Part shown: positions 24,825 through 34,944 of the stretch, one piece after another
Layout of the letters: every line of letters begins with the position of its first letter
Position numbering within the stretch: the stretch's first letter is position 1
From: Gaertneriomyces semiglobifer
Lineage: Eukaryota > Chytridiomycota > Chytridiomycetes > Spizellomycetales > Spizellomycetaceae
Length of the DNA stretch: 64,000 bases
Assembly: GCA_025558075.1 (NCBI GenBank)
Contig: JAHLKF010000024.1
Coordinates: 1-64,000, forward strand
Reading direction: 5' to 3'
Made by a program: the position numbers and the translations under genes
The notes under the pieces: generated by a model
Databases searched by the model: none
Told to the model about the DNA's origin: nothing
Seen by the model: only the letters and a program-made list of their open reading frames with translations

Positions 24825-27800
24825 CTATAAGTGGAATAGAAAGGCGGTGTCTGGAACTTGGGGTAACCCCTTCCAGTACTCCTCGATGGCCTCCTTCGAG
24901 TTGGTGAGTTGCGACTCGGGCTCCCATGTGTCCTCCAAGTCGGCCCATCCTTTCCAGCGGACTTTGTATTGCCGCTGTTTCCGCCGTCCAAAGTCTCTGT
25001 GTCCGACAACCGCTTCTACTTCCCATTCTTCCTCGTCATCGACGATCTCGGGGCCCGGGTTATTGTACCGTTTCTGGCCTGGCTGAGGCTCGATGTACTC
25101 TTTTAGTTTCGAGACATGGAAGTAGGGGTACAATCGACTCATGGTGTCTGGCAATTTGAGCTTGTAGACGTCGTATTTTTCCACTGCAGTTACATCAAAG
25201 GGCCCGGCCCATCGTGAGGTCAGTTTCCCTTCGTAACCTTTGAGGTGTTTGGTGCTAAGGTACACCTTGTCCCCTTTCTTGTACGTGACTTCCCTGTGCG
25301 ACGTGTCGTAGTACTTTTTCTGTAACGCTTGCGCTTCGAACATGAGTTCTCTCGTGAGGACGTCAATGTCCTGCAGGCGTTGGAGCAGCTCGGCTGCTGT
25401 AGCGTTGCGCACGCTTTCTAGACCCTTGGACAGCGCGCCCAAAGGAGTCGAGGGGGAATATCCGAGATCGGCTTCAAACCGAGTCATCTGCATTCCCTCG
25501 TGTAATGTGTCATTGATGGCAAACTCTACCATAGGTAGACACAGGTCCCAGTCATCCAGTCGCGCATTGATGACCGTCCGGAGCACTTGGAGAACCAAGC
25601 GGTTCTCACGCTCTGATTGGCCGTCGCCTTGCGGGTGGTAAGACGTGGTTAGGTGATGATCTATGTTCAGTTGCCGTTTGACTTCTTTCCATAGCAGGCT
25701 GGTGAAACGTGTGTCTCTGTCCGAAATAATCTTGCGAGGTAGACCGTACAGCGGGTAGTAGCGCTCCACGAGCACACGTGCTGTGCGATCAGCTTTCCAC
25801 GTGTTGTTATGCGCGTAGATGTGCACACGATGCGTTTTCTTACAGCATATGATGTGGAAGCCGTCGTGGCCTCGTGCAGTCAACGGTAATTTGGTGAGAA
25901 AGTCTGTCGTGATACATTCCCACCGTCCCAGAGGTGTTTCAATTGGGTTTAGGAGTCCAGGTGTGTGATGGGGTCCGGGCTTTGTTTGCTGGCATTTTTC
26001 GCACGCCCGACAGAAGTTGCGTACTTCCCGAGACATGCGCGGCCACCAAAATTGGTCTGCCACTTTTGCAAACGTCCTTGTGAAGCCAAAGTGCCCTCCC
26101 CCCTCGTGAATAAGGCCAAGCACCTCGGTGCGCAGGGCGGCGGGCACGTAAGTGCGCCAAGGGGAGTTGTCGGCGTGAGCGTAATGGTGTTCCAATATCT
26201 CGTTGTTAAGACGCCAGTCGTGAATAAGAGCGAGCTCGGCGCGTGACAAGTCGGCAAGTGGTTTGGAGCCCCTTAATATGGTGAGAGCGGCAGCCGCAGG
26301 ACTGTCCGTCTCGGCCCTTTGAGTGTCGCGAATGCGCGCCACCAGCGCGGGCTCTAAGTCTATGTGCTGGTAATACGTTTCAAACGTGTAAAAGGTGTAG
26401 ATGTCCTCGGCCTCCTCGACCTCCTCGACCTTCTGAGTGGGAGTGGAGGTGTCTGGCGGGACTGTGGGGGCTGCTACTAGCCGTGACAACGTATCCGCGA
26501 CTATGTGGAAGCGGCCGGGTTTGTGAACGATCGTCATCCACTGATCCCAATAGGCAAGTTCGACTGCCCAACGTTGTAGTTTGCGGTTGGTTCCTTTGTA
26601 GTTCTTGAGCCACAAGAGGGCACGGTGATCTATGACTACCGTGAACTGGGCGCCTTCGAGGTAGCAGCGTGCTTTGTCGAGGCCCCAAATTAAGCAACCG
26701 GCTTCTAGTTCGACCGGGGGCGCATTGGCCTCAGTCTTTGTAGTTCGCCTAGAGTAGTAGGCTAGCGGTCGACGCGTGGTATCTGGTTGTAGTTGGTCAA
26801 CCGTAATGTTGAAGGCTTCCACGCATGCATCCGTGTGTATGGTGATCGGGAAGCCCGAACGTGGTGCTGCGAGCACCGGTGCAGAGGTGAGCGCCACCTT
26901 GCAGGCTGCGAAGGCCTTTTTTCGGTTGTCGTTCCAGACGACCAGGTGAGTGGCCAAGAAGCGTTTCATGGCCCGGTCAGGCGCCTTGTGTTTGAGGCGG
27001 CCTGGGCAAAGAGGGTCAATGACACCCGCGGGCATGTTGACCGCCTTGGATGGCACTGACGGGAGTTGCAGAGTGACTTTGGCCAGGTTGTCGGCGGTAG
27101 AGTTTAGCGCGGACACCGGGGCTTCGTCAAAGGTTTCTTGCCGGGGTTTACCGGCGGATTTTTGGGGGCGTGACCCCTTGCGCTCGTCTCTAGCAGCCTT
27201 GTATACGCGAGAAGCTTGGACACCTTCCAGGATTGCCTCATGCAAGGGTTTGGTGAGTTCGGCGTGCTTGTCAATGAAGCGACAGAAGAACCCCAACAAA
27301 CCCACAAAGCCCCAGAGATCGCCGACGTAGAGCGGCAGATCTCATTGGGTAATGGCTGCGACCTTGGCTGGATCGGGCCTAAGCCCGTCCTGGGACGCGA
27401 TGAAGCCCAAGGCTGCAAGCTCTCGGAACAACCAGTTGCATTTGTCCAGACGCAGGGTGAGGCCGGCGGCAACGAACCGACTAAGCCATTGCGCTATGGC
27501 ATCTAGGGCATCCTTGGCAGTGATAGATCGGGCGTGGACATCGTCGACAAAGTTATTAACATCTTGCCACTTGATGCCGCGCAGTACGTGGTCCATCACC
27601 CGACAGAAATGCGCGGGGGCATTCTGTGAGCCAAACGGCATGTAGCGCAAGCGGTAGATACCGTCTGGGAGACGAAGCGAAAGCCAATTGCGCACGTGCG
27701 GATCGGCGATGAAAATTTGGTAGAAGCCTTTATTGGCGTCTCCACCTGAAATAAAACGGAACGGAATGGCTACGAGCCACTGTAGAATGTCCGCCATGTT

Positions 27801-27980
27801 TGGGAACGGGTATGGATCCCATTCCATGCGCTTGTTGACCTCGCGGAAGTCAAATGCAATGCGCGGGGGTTTGTCCACATAATGAACTATAACGGGGTCG
27901 CTGACGGCTATGGCGTCGTCGGTGCGCTCCCAGCCGTTGATACCAACCATGGTTTGCTTTTCCTTGTCCAACACTTCCTT
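24825..27980 (-). pseudogene. Gypsy (chromovirus) Pol: RT, RNase H, integrase, chromodomain; 5'-truncated
   Basis: One frame on the minus strand, from the truncation at 27980 (copia LTR boundary) to stop 24825, with one internal TGA at 27342-27344. RT motifs: MPFGSQNAPAHFCRVM and NNFVDDVHAR (YVDD box). The TGA falls just after RPDPAKVAAITQ, where the family usually has Trp, so TGG to TGA is the simplest explanation. The thumb then continues (GLLGFFCRFIDKHAELTKPLHE). RNase H: ITIHTDACVEAFNITVDQ. Integrase: zinc finger (HEGGGHFGFTRTF ... CRACEKCQQTKP), core Asp (CITTDFL), SDRDTRF and QSERENR. A chromodomain closes the protein (EWEVEAVVGHRDFG, YKVRWKGWADLEDTWEPE). Gag, protease and the N-terminal RT are gone. 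Confidence 0.93.
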
Positions 27981-28258
27981 TGTTGCAGAGGGATCCTGCT
28001 GATGCTCCGATCCTTCTAATAAGCTTATGTGTATTCAAGTCTAAGGTTCTAAGAGTACAGTTGAATGCCCGGCATAAGAGAACCACCCGACGGAAAAGGT
28101 CACGTGTCGGGTGTTAGGGCACCCAGTCACATGGGTCATGTGCTCATGGGCACATGACGCACGTGTATGCACTGATATGGATAAGAACCCATGTCATAGC
28201 GCGCGCCCTGGTTAGGGTATCCCTATGACGTGTATGTCACCGGGACCCCCTTACAACA
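27981..28258 (-). repeat. Copia LTR 2 (inner, interrupts gypsy pol)
   Basis: 278 bases, nearly identical to the 33040-33317 copy. It begins directly after gypsy pol sequence (…TCCTT) with no matching duplication on the other side of the element, in line with a recombinational origin of the right half. Confidence 0.92.
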
Positions 28259-28318
28259 CTCCCCCCTCGGTGCATGCACGACATTTCCTGCAAACTGCCC
28301 GACACCTTCAGCAGCTGT

Positions 28319-31300
28319 TTAGTGCTTATTTTCAGTGTTCGACACCTTGAGCAGCTTGTCAGCAGTGTCAGGCATTGTCAGCAACCTGTCAGCAGTGTCA
28401 GACACCTTGTCAGGCACTGTCAGCAGCTTGTCAGCAGTGTCGGGCGCTGTCAGCAACTTGTCAGAAGCGTCGGACATATGGAGACCCATGCGAGAATGCA
28501 TGCTATTCAGAGCAGGAGCAGCTAGAGCCTTGGTAAGTCCATCAGCAAGCTGATTATTGGTGGATACATAGCGGAGAGCGATTTCCTGGGTCTGATGAAC
28601 TTTTTCGCGGATGAAATGATGGCGGAGATCAATGTGCTTGGTGCGATTGTGATTAACTGGGTTGTTGACAAGTTTGATGGCTGCCTGGTTGTCCTCGTAC
28701 ACTGTCAGAGCACCATATGTGCCGGGTTCAGTGCCGGGGAGGATGGACCGTGTGGTGTCAGTGCGTGGAAAATGCCCAAGGAGCGCGATCATCAGTCGAC
28801 GGAGCCATACTGCCTCCTTAGCGGCCTCTGCTAACGCAATGTATTCTGCTTCTGCTGTAGATTGCGCCGTGCAGTTCTGGAGCTTGGATGCCCATGAAAT
28901 AGCGCCTCCGTTCAGGAGGAAAAGGTACGCCGACGTCGAACGTCGGTTCTCGGCATTTGCAGCGAAATCGGCATCAGAATAACCGTGCAATGAACAGTTT
29001 GCTCCCCCGTCTCGAGGACCATACAAGAGCTTGAGATTGCGAGTGCCTTTTACATAGCGGAGGACACGGCGGGCAGCACTCAAGTGCTGTTCAGTGGGTT
29101 TCGACAGGAAACGGGACAGTTTGGAGATTGCGAAGGCAAGATCGGGCCGCGTGGCAATGGTAAGATACATTAAGCTTCCAATTATTGACTGATAAAGCTT
29201 TTGATCAGCCAGGACGTCGTCGTCGGTGGCAGCGACAAGCGATAAGCTGGGCGACAGTGGAACAGTGACAGATGTGGCATCGGCAAGGCCATAGCGAAGG
29301 AGCATGTCATCAATGTATTTGCCTTGGTTCAGTGTCAGTGTGTCAGCAGTGCGTGTGACTTCAATGCCGAGAATGTACGAAATCTCCCCCATGTCCTCCA
29401 TCGCGAAACGCCGGGCAAGACCGTCCTTGATGGACCGCATGCGGGCCGTCGTGGAGCAGATGGTCAGGTCATCGACGTACAGGGCAATGATGTCAGGTGT
29501 GCCGCCGGCAACGGGACGAATGTACAGCGCAGTGTCGAGAACCGTGGGTTGGAAACCGATGGACTTCAGATAAGTGTCAAGTGTTTGGTTCCATAAGCGC
29601 GGTGACTGCTTTAACCCATAGATCGAACGTAGGAGTTTAACGTACGACCCGTCGGGGAGTTGCATATGAATGTCGGTGTCGATTACAGCGTTCAGGAATG
29701 CCGTGAGGACATCCATTTGGTGGACGACAAGGCCGAAGAGCTGAGAGAGAGCCAATAGCAGGCGGAGCGTGCTGAACTTGACGACCGGGGCATAGGTTTC
29801 ATTGAAATCGAGACCCGGGCGCTGGGTAAACCCACGGGCAACAAGGCGGGCCTTATACTTCTTGATGGACCCGTCCGGGTGATGTTTAATCTTGAAAACC
29901 CACTTAGAATCGATGGCATAAGCATCAGACGGCAAGGCGTCGACGGGCATCCACGTCTGATTGTCAAGTAAGGACTGGAGCTCTTTATCGATGGCCTGCT
30001 GCCAGGCATGACAATCAGGTGAGCGCAGCGCTTGCTTATAAGTGACGGGTTCCCGGGCACGGGGGCCGTCAAGAGCGGATGCTACTAATGCCTCGACTGT
30101 AGGTGCAATCGCCGGGGATTGGTGCTTACGAGCAAAATATTCATCGACAACGGGCAAGCCGTGTAAGTTGAACGCATCGTTCCATTCAGGTTCAGAATAC
30201 CCGACGTACTTAACAAAATATTGATGCTCCCCCGTCGGTGCGATCCGTTCATCAACAATGTACTCAACTTCAAAGACTTCATCATCGGGAGCGTCGGGAG
30301 CAGGATCGACATAGTTGGTTTCATCGAACGTGACGTCGCAGAACCGATGGATGCGCTGTGTCAGTGGGTCATAGAACCGATAACCCGTGGAGTCAATGTA
30401 CCCGATTAGTTTCATGCGACGAGCCCGGGGTTCGAGCTTTTTGTGGGGACGGCGTTCGACAGGGATATGAACATAAGCGTCGGACCACAGGACCCGCAGG
30501 TTCGCCACGTCCGCGGGAGAACCATGCCATTTTTCATATGGAGTTGCATTTCCGATGGCGCGGGACGGGGTGCGCTGACGGAGGTAGTTGACAGCAACGA
30601 CGATTTCCCCCCACAAGTGCTGAGGTATGTGACTTGACAGCATGACCGCCCGGGTTTGTGTCATTAACGTCTGATTATAACGCTCGGCAATGCCGTTTTG
30701 CGCGGGAGAGTATGCGTGGGTAGGACGAACCCGGGTGCCGTGCTGCCGGAGATCGCCAACAAGGGCATGACTCAGATATTCGCCGCCGTTGTCGCATCGC
30801 AGTTCAAGGATTTTGCAGCCATGGAGGTTTTCAGCATGTTGGCGGAAAGCGTGGAATTCAGCGGGGACATCATGTTTATTTTTGATGATGGCGACATGTG
30901 CGTATCGAGTAAGTTCGTCGATGAACGTGACAAGGTACGGGCAGTGATCGAGTGTGTCATGCTCGACTGACTGTACGTCGCTGTGGATGCGACCAAGGAC
31001 GCGGGTTGCGGGTTGGGGGTTGTCATGATTGAATGGAGAGTGCCGGGACTTAGCGACACGACACCTGACGCAGGTGGCGAGGGTGCCGGGCGCGGAAATG
31101 CCGTATGCGCGAAGCGCTAGTTGGAGATTAGCAGCGCTCGGATGACCAAAACGTAGATGCCAGAGCTTAAGAGTGACAGAGTCGGCAGAACTAGGAGCAG
31201 GGTCAGAGAGAGCATGTGAAGTAGGCGTTATATTTGGTGAATAAACAGTGTCATCGACAATCGCAGGTGTCGGAGGTGTCGACTCGGTCGAATTGGTCGA

Positions 31301-31543
31301 TTCCGGTCGATTTGTCGGAAAGTGCTGTGCCACCGTGTCGGACGCGGGAAGTTGCTGTGCCATCGGAGGCGCAGTGACGGCAGTGGCGGGCGCAGTCACG
31401 GACGAATTGTGGGTGTACCGGGATGGGCGACGCGCGGTATGTGCGGACCTGCGGCGGGGATGACTGGTGTAGGCTTCATATTCAGCCCTTAGAGGCGGTT
31501 GTGTACCCGGCAATAAAATAAAGTTTATTGTGACGTATGACAT
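28319..31543 (-). CDS. Copia Pol: integrase, chromodomain-like segment, reverse transcriptase, RNase H
   Basis: 1074 codons on the minus strand, uninterrupted. Order: a low-complexity start, GAG-pre-integrase zinc site (LRFGHPSAANLQ ... CVRCRVAKSRHSPF), integrase core with Asp (IHSDVQSVEHD), RCDNGGEYLS and NGIAERYNQ, then a chromodomain-like stretch (FEVEYIVDER ... QYFVKYVGYSEPEWN, about 30125-30277). Next come RT (KARLVARGFTQRPGLDF; MDVLTAFLNA; IIALYVDDLTI) and RNase H (GYSDADFAAN; STAEAEYIALAEA; YEDNQAAIKLVNN). The C-terminus has short repeats (LLTAPDTADK, LLTVPDKVSD) encoded by tandem DNA repeats. The frame differs from the upstream Gag-protease frame, so a frameshift (programmed or mutational) near 31490-31540 is implied. 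Confidence 0.94.
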   Translation of the reverse strand: MSYVTINFILLPGTQPPLRAEYEAYTSHPRRRSAHTARRPSRYTHNSSVTAPATAVTAPPMAQQLPASDTVAQHFPTNRPESTNSTESTPPTPAIVDDTVYSPNITPTSHALSDPAPSSADSVTLKLWHLRFGHPSAANLQLALRAYGISAPGTLATCVRCRVAKSRHSPFNHDNPQPATRVLGRIHSDVQSVEHDTLDHCPYLVTFIDELTRYAHVAIIKNKHDVPAEFHAFRQHAENLHGCKILELRCDNGGEYLSHALVGDLRQHGTRVRPTHAYSPAQNGIAERYNQTLMTQTRAVMLSSHIPQHLWGEIVVAVNYLRQRTPSRAIGNATPYEKWHGSPADVANLRVLWSDAYVHIPVERRPHKKLEPRARRMKLIGYIDSTGYRFYDPLTQRIHRFCDVTFDETNYVDPAPDAPDDEVFEVEYIVDERIAPTGEHQYFVKYVGYSEPEWNDAFNLHGLPVVDEYFARKHQSPAIAPTVEALVASALDGPRAREPVTYKQALRSPDCHAWQQAIDKELQSLLDNQTWMPVDALPSDAYAIDSKWVFKIKHHPDGSIKKYKARLVARGFTQRPGLDFNETYAPVVKFSTLRLLLALSQLFGLVVHQMDVLTAFLNAVIDTDIHMQLPDGSYVKLLRSIYGLKQSPRLWNQTLDTYLKSIGFQPTVLDTALYIRPVAGGTPDIIALYVDDLTICSTTARMRSIKDGLARRFAMEDMGEISYILGIEVTRTADTLTLNQGKYIDDMLLRYGLADATSVTVPLSPSLSLVAATDDDVLADQKLYQSIIGSLMYLTIATRPDLAFAISKLSRFLSKPTEQHLSAARRVLRYVKGTRNLKLLYGPRDGGANCSLHGYSDADFAANAENRRSTSAYLFLLNGGAISWASKLQNCTAQSTAEAEYIALAEAAKEAVWLRRLMIALLGHFPRTDTTRSILPGTEPGTYGALTVYEDNQAAIKLVNNPVNHNRTKHIDLRHHFIREKVHQTQEIALRYVSTNNQLADGLTKALAAPALNSMHSRMGLHMSDASDKLLTAPDTADKLLTVPDKVSDTADRLLTMPDTADKLLKVSNTENKH

Positions 31544-32747
31544 CAGCTACGCGAGCACCCGACTTGCGATGAGTAATCCACCCGGCACTAAGATCAGTCG
31601 AGAAATCTAAGGCATAACGCGACTGGGCCAATGATGCGAAAGAGAGCAGATTCCACGGACATTCGGGAGCATAGAGCACGTCAGTAAGCTTAAGTAAACC
31701 ATGACGTGTGTTGATGATTAAGGTTCCCTTGCCGTAAGCAGCGCACGTGCCAATGCCGGAGATTTGTCGGGCCGAGGGAAAAGCTTGGAATTCCGTTAGA
31801 AGAAAGTGATCACGGATAATGCTGTGTGTGGCGCCCGAATCGAGAGCGATGGAGTGCGGCGCGTCACGATCAGTCGATAAGACAAGGAAGGCCTCGGGAT
31901 CGGAGTCGGTGTCAGCGTCGGAGTCGGGCGGGGCGGGGTCCTCGTCGTCGTGTGCAAGTTCAGCGGCATGTGCGGCCGGGCGGGACTGAGCGCGTTTCTT
32001 GGCGTCAATGACAAGGGGACAGTCACGAACATAGTGGGTTCCTTGGGTGCAGATGTCACAGGGACGGGCCGCCGGCCTGGGACGGCGACGGGGGTGCGTG
32101 GCCGCGGCAGCGGCAAAAGCTTCAGGAGTGCCGGGAGTTCGAGGTTTCGTGTACACAGAGGCATCCAAGTCCAGGGCGGCAATTTGTAAGGCGTCAAGGG
32201 TCTGGGTGTCAGCGGCAACTCGAATGCGAATGCGGTCACGAACCGAGGGTTTGAGACCGCAAATGTAAGTAAGGCAAACGTCGTCAGAGTCCATGTTCGG
32301 CAGGGTTAAGCGAATTTTCTCGAAAGCAGAGTTGTATTCGCCGACGGTGCCGGTTTGAGTGAGGTTTCACAGAGCAAGGCGTTGAGAGTCCAGATAAGCA
32401 GCGGGAATAAAGCGTTGATAGAGCGCACGATGGAGGGGGTTCCACTGAGTAATAACGGCGGCTTTTGCGGCAGAGCGGTTCCACTCTTCCAGCCATGTAA
32501 GGGCATGGTCGCGGAAATTGCAGACAGCGACTAAGAAAAGGTCCTCCTCAGTTAGATCGGGGCGTAAGGTGTGAATCATGTTGATGGAGCGGATGAAGGT
32601 CAACAGCCGGAGGGCGGCATCCTGGGGATTGCCGTCGAACGGGGTGATTTTCTTAAGCGTGTCGGTTAACAGTCGTTCAGCGAACAGTGACAGAGGGTTG
32701 TCGGGGGCCGAGAATTCCTCCTTGGCACTGCGGGTCGAGCGGGCCAT
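31482..32747 (-). pseudogene. Copia Gag and protease, one in-frame stop
   Basis: ATG at 32747 (MARSTRSAKEEF) opens Gag; TGA at 32367-32369 interrupts it, and the same frame continues to 31482. Before the stop: the UBN2-like Gag helices (RLLTFIRSINMIHTLRPDL; FRDHALTWLEEWNRSA). After it: VGEYNSAFEKIRLTLPNMDSD, zinc knuckle CDICTQGTHYVRDC, an acidic linker, then the aspartic protease site LDSGATHSI and a FLLTEF strand. The TGA fits a CGA-to-TGA change. The last 60 bases overlap the Pol frame. The element is thus probably non-autonomous now, though Pol is open. Confidence 0.88.
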
Positions 32748-33039
32748 CTAAAAAAAAGGTGTTATACACAGGCAAGGTGCAATAAGGGTCAGTTGTCGTT
32801 GAACACAGGCAGGGTGTTCAATAAGCAGTTGTCGTTGATCGCAGGCGGGGGGATCAATGGCAGTCAGGCGTCGTTAATCGCTGGCAGGGGGATTAACGGT
32901 GTCGGGAGCGTCGGATGTCGGGAAAAGCAGCGTGATTGCTCGGGCAAGTGAGGAATCGTCGGTAACTGGCCGTTCCACCCGGAGACTGAAGGGCAGAGGA
33001 TAAGCAGGTGACAGCTATCGATGCCAGGGGCTCATAACC
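32748..33039 (-). other. Copia leader with candidate primer-binding site
   Basis: About 290 non-coding bases between LTR 3 and the Gag start. On the minus strand, GGTTATGAGCCCC immediately follows the LTR end and is the likely primer-binding site. Inside are two or three copies of a 35-40 base repeat (CAGGCAGGGTGTTCAATAAG / CGCAGGCGGGGGGATCAATG / GCTGGCAGGGGGATTAACGG). Confidence 0.6.
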
Positions 33040-33317
33040 TGTTGCAGAGGGATCCTGCTGATGCTCTGATCCTTCTAATAAGCTTATGTGTATTCAAGTC
33101 TAAGGTTCTAAGAGTACAGTTGAATGCCCAGCATAAGAGAACCACCCGACGGAAAAGGTCACGTGTCGGGTGTTAGGGCGCCCAGTCACATGGGTCACGT
33201 GCTCATGGGCACATGACGCACGTGTATGCACTGATATGGATAAGAACCCATGTCATAGCGCGCGCCCTGGTTAGGGTATCCCTATGACGTGTATGTCACC
33301 GGGACCCCCTTACAACA
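33040..33317 (-). repeat. Copia LTR 3 (outer right, 5' LTR)
   Basis: 278 bases with TGTTGCAG...TTACAACA ends, followed by GACCA, which matches the five bases before LTR 1. Confidence 0.93.
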
Positions 33318-33607
33318 GACCACAGGCTATAACACTTGAACGAATCCAAGTCACCTTCCTATGGACATTTCCCTAGAGTTCAAACTGATGCTGACTTGTG
33401 TACAGGCAAGTTCACCTCAATTCACCTCGGCGACGAGAGCGACGACCGACCTCTCTGGCGAACTCAGGTGAGGAGTACTATATCCATTTATATACGTATG
33501 CTAAAAAGATCCTGCTGAATGGCATGTAATCGATAAAACGCGTCGCGTCCGCGAGGAACGAACAGGAGCAATTCAATTCAAATCCTTCAGTACCCATCAT
33601 TGCAGCC
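33318..33607 (+). other. Host sequence resuming after the retrotransposon nest
   Basis: It contains a possible exon at about 33403-33468 (GKFTSIHLGDESDDRPLW) bounded by an AG acceptor and a GTGAGG donor, perhaps part of the gene interrupted at 22317. Otherwise nothing is supported. Confidence 0.3.
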
Positions 33608-34944
33608 ATGGTGTACATGTCACATATCCCTGATATTGACGACTGGATTGCAGAACATCCCCATGCGAAGTATTTTGATTGGAAGGCATATGTCGAACAG
33701 CTCCTTACGCCGTTTCCGAAAACAAAGACCAAGAGGCAAGTCCACCGTATCCGGCAACTACGAGAACTCATCAATGTGAGTACTTCGCTTCCTTCTACTC
33801 ACCCGCTGCCTGTAAATGCGAGGGAGCAAAGGCCTGTCCCACTGGGCTGCCCCTGGCTTCCTGGCCTTGGCCCTTCTGTCTCAGAACGGCACCTGGTCCG
33901 CTGGCGAGGCAGACTGTCCCAGCCAGCCATCCCAGCCCTAATCCTCCTGTTTTCGAACAACTGATCACATGTAAGCTGGAATTTTTCCAGGGGAGCAAAG
34001 GCCTGTCCCACTGGGCTGCCCCTGGCTTCCTGGCCTTGGCCCTTCTGTCCCAGAACGGCACTTGGTCCGTTGGCGAGGCAGACTGTCCCAGCCAGCCATC
34101 CCAACCGCTGTGATCAGGGGAAAATTATGCTGTCGCGCAGGTTTTTGCATTGTGTTAACCACTGATGTTAACACTAGTACTTCTTCTAGAAAAGACATTG
34201 GGATCAGGCGCTGAGCCGATGCGTGAATGGGAAGGAAAAGACGAATGGTGTGCTGAAGAGGCTCGTGGAAGCGCAGGCGGGGTTTGCCAACTTCAGCAAA
34301 TTCGCGTCATCGCAGGCGAGCCTGGTGGACACCGTCTGCCGTAAGCTGGACACCACTTCAAGGATTTTCGGGAGACTCGAAAGTCCAGTAAGAACTCGAG
34401 GCACAGTCGCTCGGGGCGTCCATTCAGTGGGAGAATGCTTTCCGCCGAGCAGTTCGACACACCGTACGTCCAGCACTAACGTTGTTTCTGAGTGTCGAGT
34501 CGCATTGCCCCCTGTCCAGTCGCATCGGATCTTGACGCAGTGACCGTGACCGATAATGATGACAAATCGTCTTCGGTTAGTAGTAGCGGTTCAAAAAGGA
34601 AGAGGGACGAGCAAGTGGAGAGTTCGCCGGATGCCGGAGAGGCCGAGCTGGATAACGTTGTAGATATGAGAGAAGAGAACGTGTCGACCGTGAGCGGCAT
34701 TCTTTCGATTGCTGGCAAATCTGCGTCTGTATACGCCTACCTCGCACAAGCTGTGAGATACACTGAAGGTGGCGATGTACGCACGCAACAAGTGGGCAGA
34801 CACCTTATTAGACTCTGCCGTGACGCCGGCGTTCTCGATCGAAGATTGCTTGAGCAGCAGAAGGTGCCGCATTTACATTCATACCGCAAAAAGGTTGTCG
34901 TCTTCTCGGCGAACATAGGCTCGAAGGGGTGGTGGAGCAGGTGA
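33608..34944 (+). CDS. Putative spliced host gene, unknown function
   Basis: Three open blocks in series look like exons. Exon 1, 33608-33775, ends at GTGAGT and reads MVYMSHIPDIDDWIAEH and YVEQLLTPFPKTKTKRQ. Exon 2, 34208-34387, starts after CAG and ends at GTAAGA: GVLKRLVEAQAGFANFSKF and TVCRKLDTTSRIFG. A third block within 34492-34944 carries an acidic, serine-rich segment with a nuclear-signal-like GSKRKRDE, then a helical domain (LSIAGKSASVYAYLAQAVRY; RHLIRLCRDAGVLDRRLLEQ). The junction between blocks 2 and 3 could not be fixed. The first intron holds one pair of direct repeats. The layout (helical, NLS, helical) could be a nuclear effector or regulatory protein; no family recognised. 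Confidence 0.4.
33821..34106. repeat. Direct repeat pair, period about 169 bases
   Basis: Copy 1 at 33821-33936 and copy 2 at 33990-34106 are about 95% identical over 116 bases (GGAGCAAAGGCCTGTCCCAC ... CCAGCCAGCCATCCCA). They are inside the inferred intron and their short open frames on both strands are by-products. Confidence 0.88.

Larger units (their letters stand above)
22318..33317 (-). mobile_element. Composite nest of copia and gypsy LTR retrotransposons
   Basis: The outer boundaries are two copia LTRs (22318-22594 and 33040-33317), each with TGTTGCAG and TTACAACA ends, flanked by the same five bases GACCA (22313-22317 and 33318-33322). Inside are, in order: 283 bases of copia 3' coding region, a gypsy 3' LTR and its coding region (minus strand), a third copia LTR (27981-28258), and a nearly full copia body. 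The inner LTR has no matching target duplication (TCCTT on the left side only). The structure indicates insertion of gypsy into copia, copia into gypsy, and then recombination between the two copia bodies that removed the 5' part of the gypsy element. Confidence 0.85.

Noticed and set aside
27981..33317. Simple complete copia element with its own target duplication
   Set aside because: The flanks are TCCTT on the left and GACCA on the right; the matching GACCA is at 22313, so a simple insertion does not explain it.
33679..34104. Overlapping open frames on both strands (144 and 101 codons)
   Set aside because: They fall in the direct repeat pair and repeat the same peptide in several frames; no independent support.
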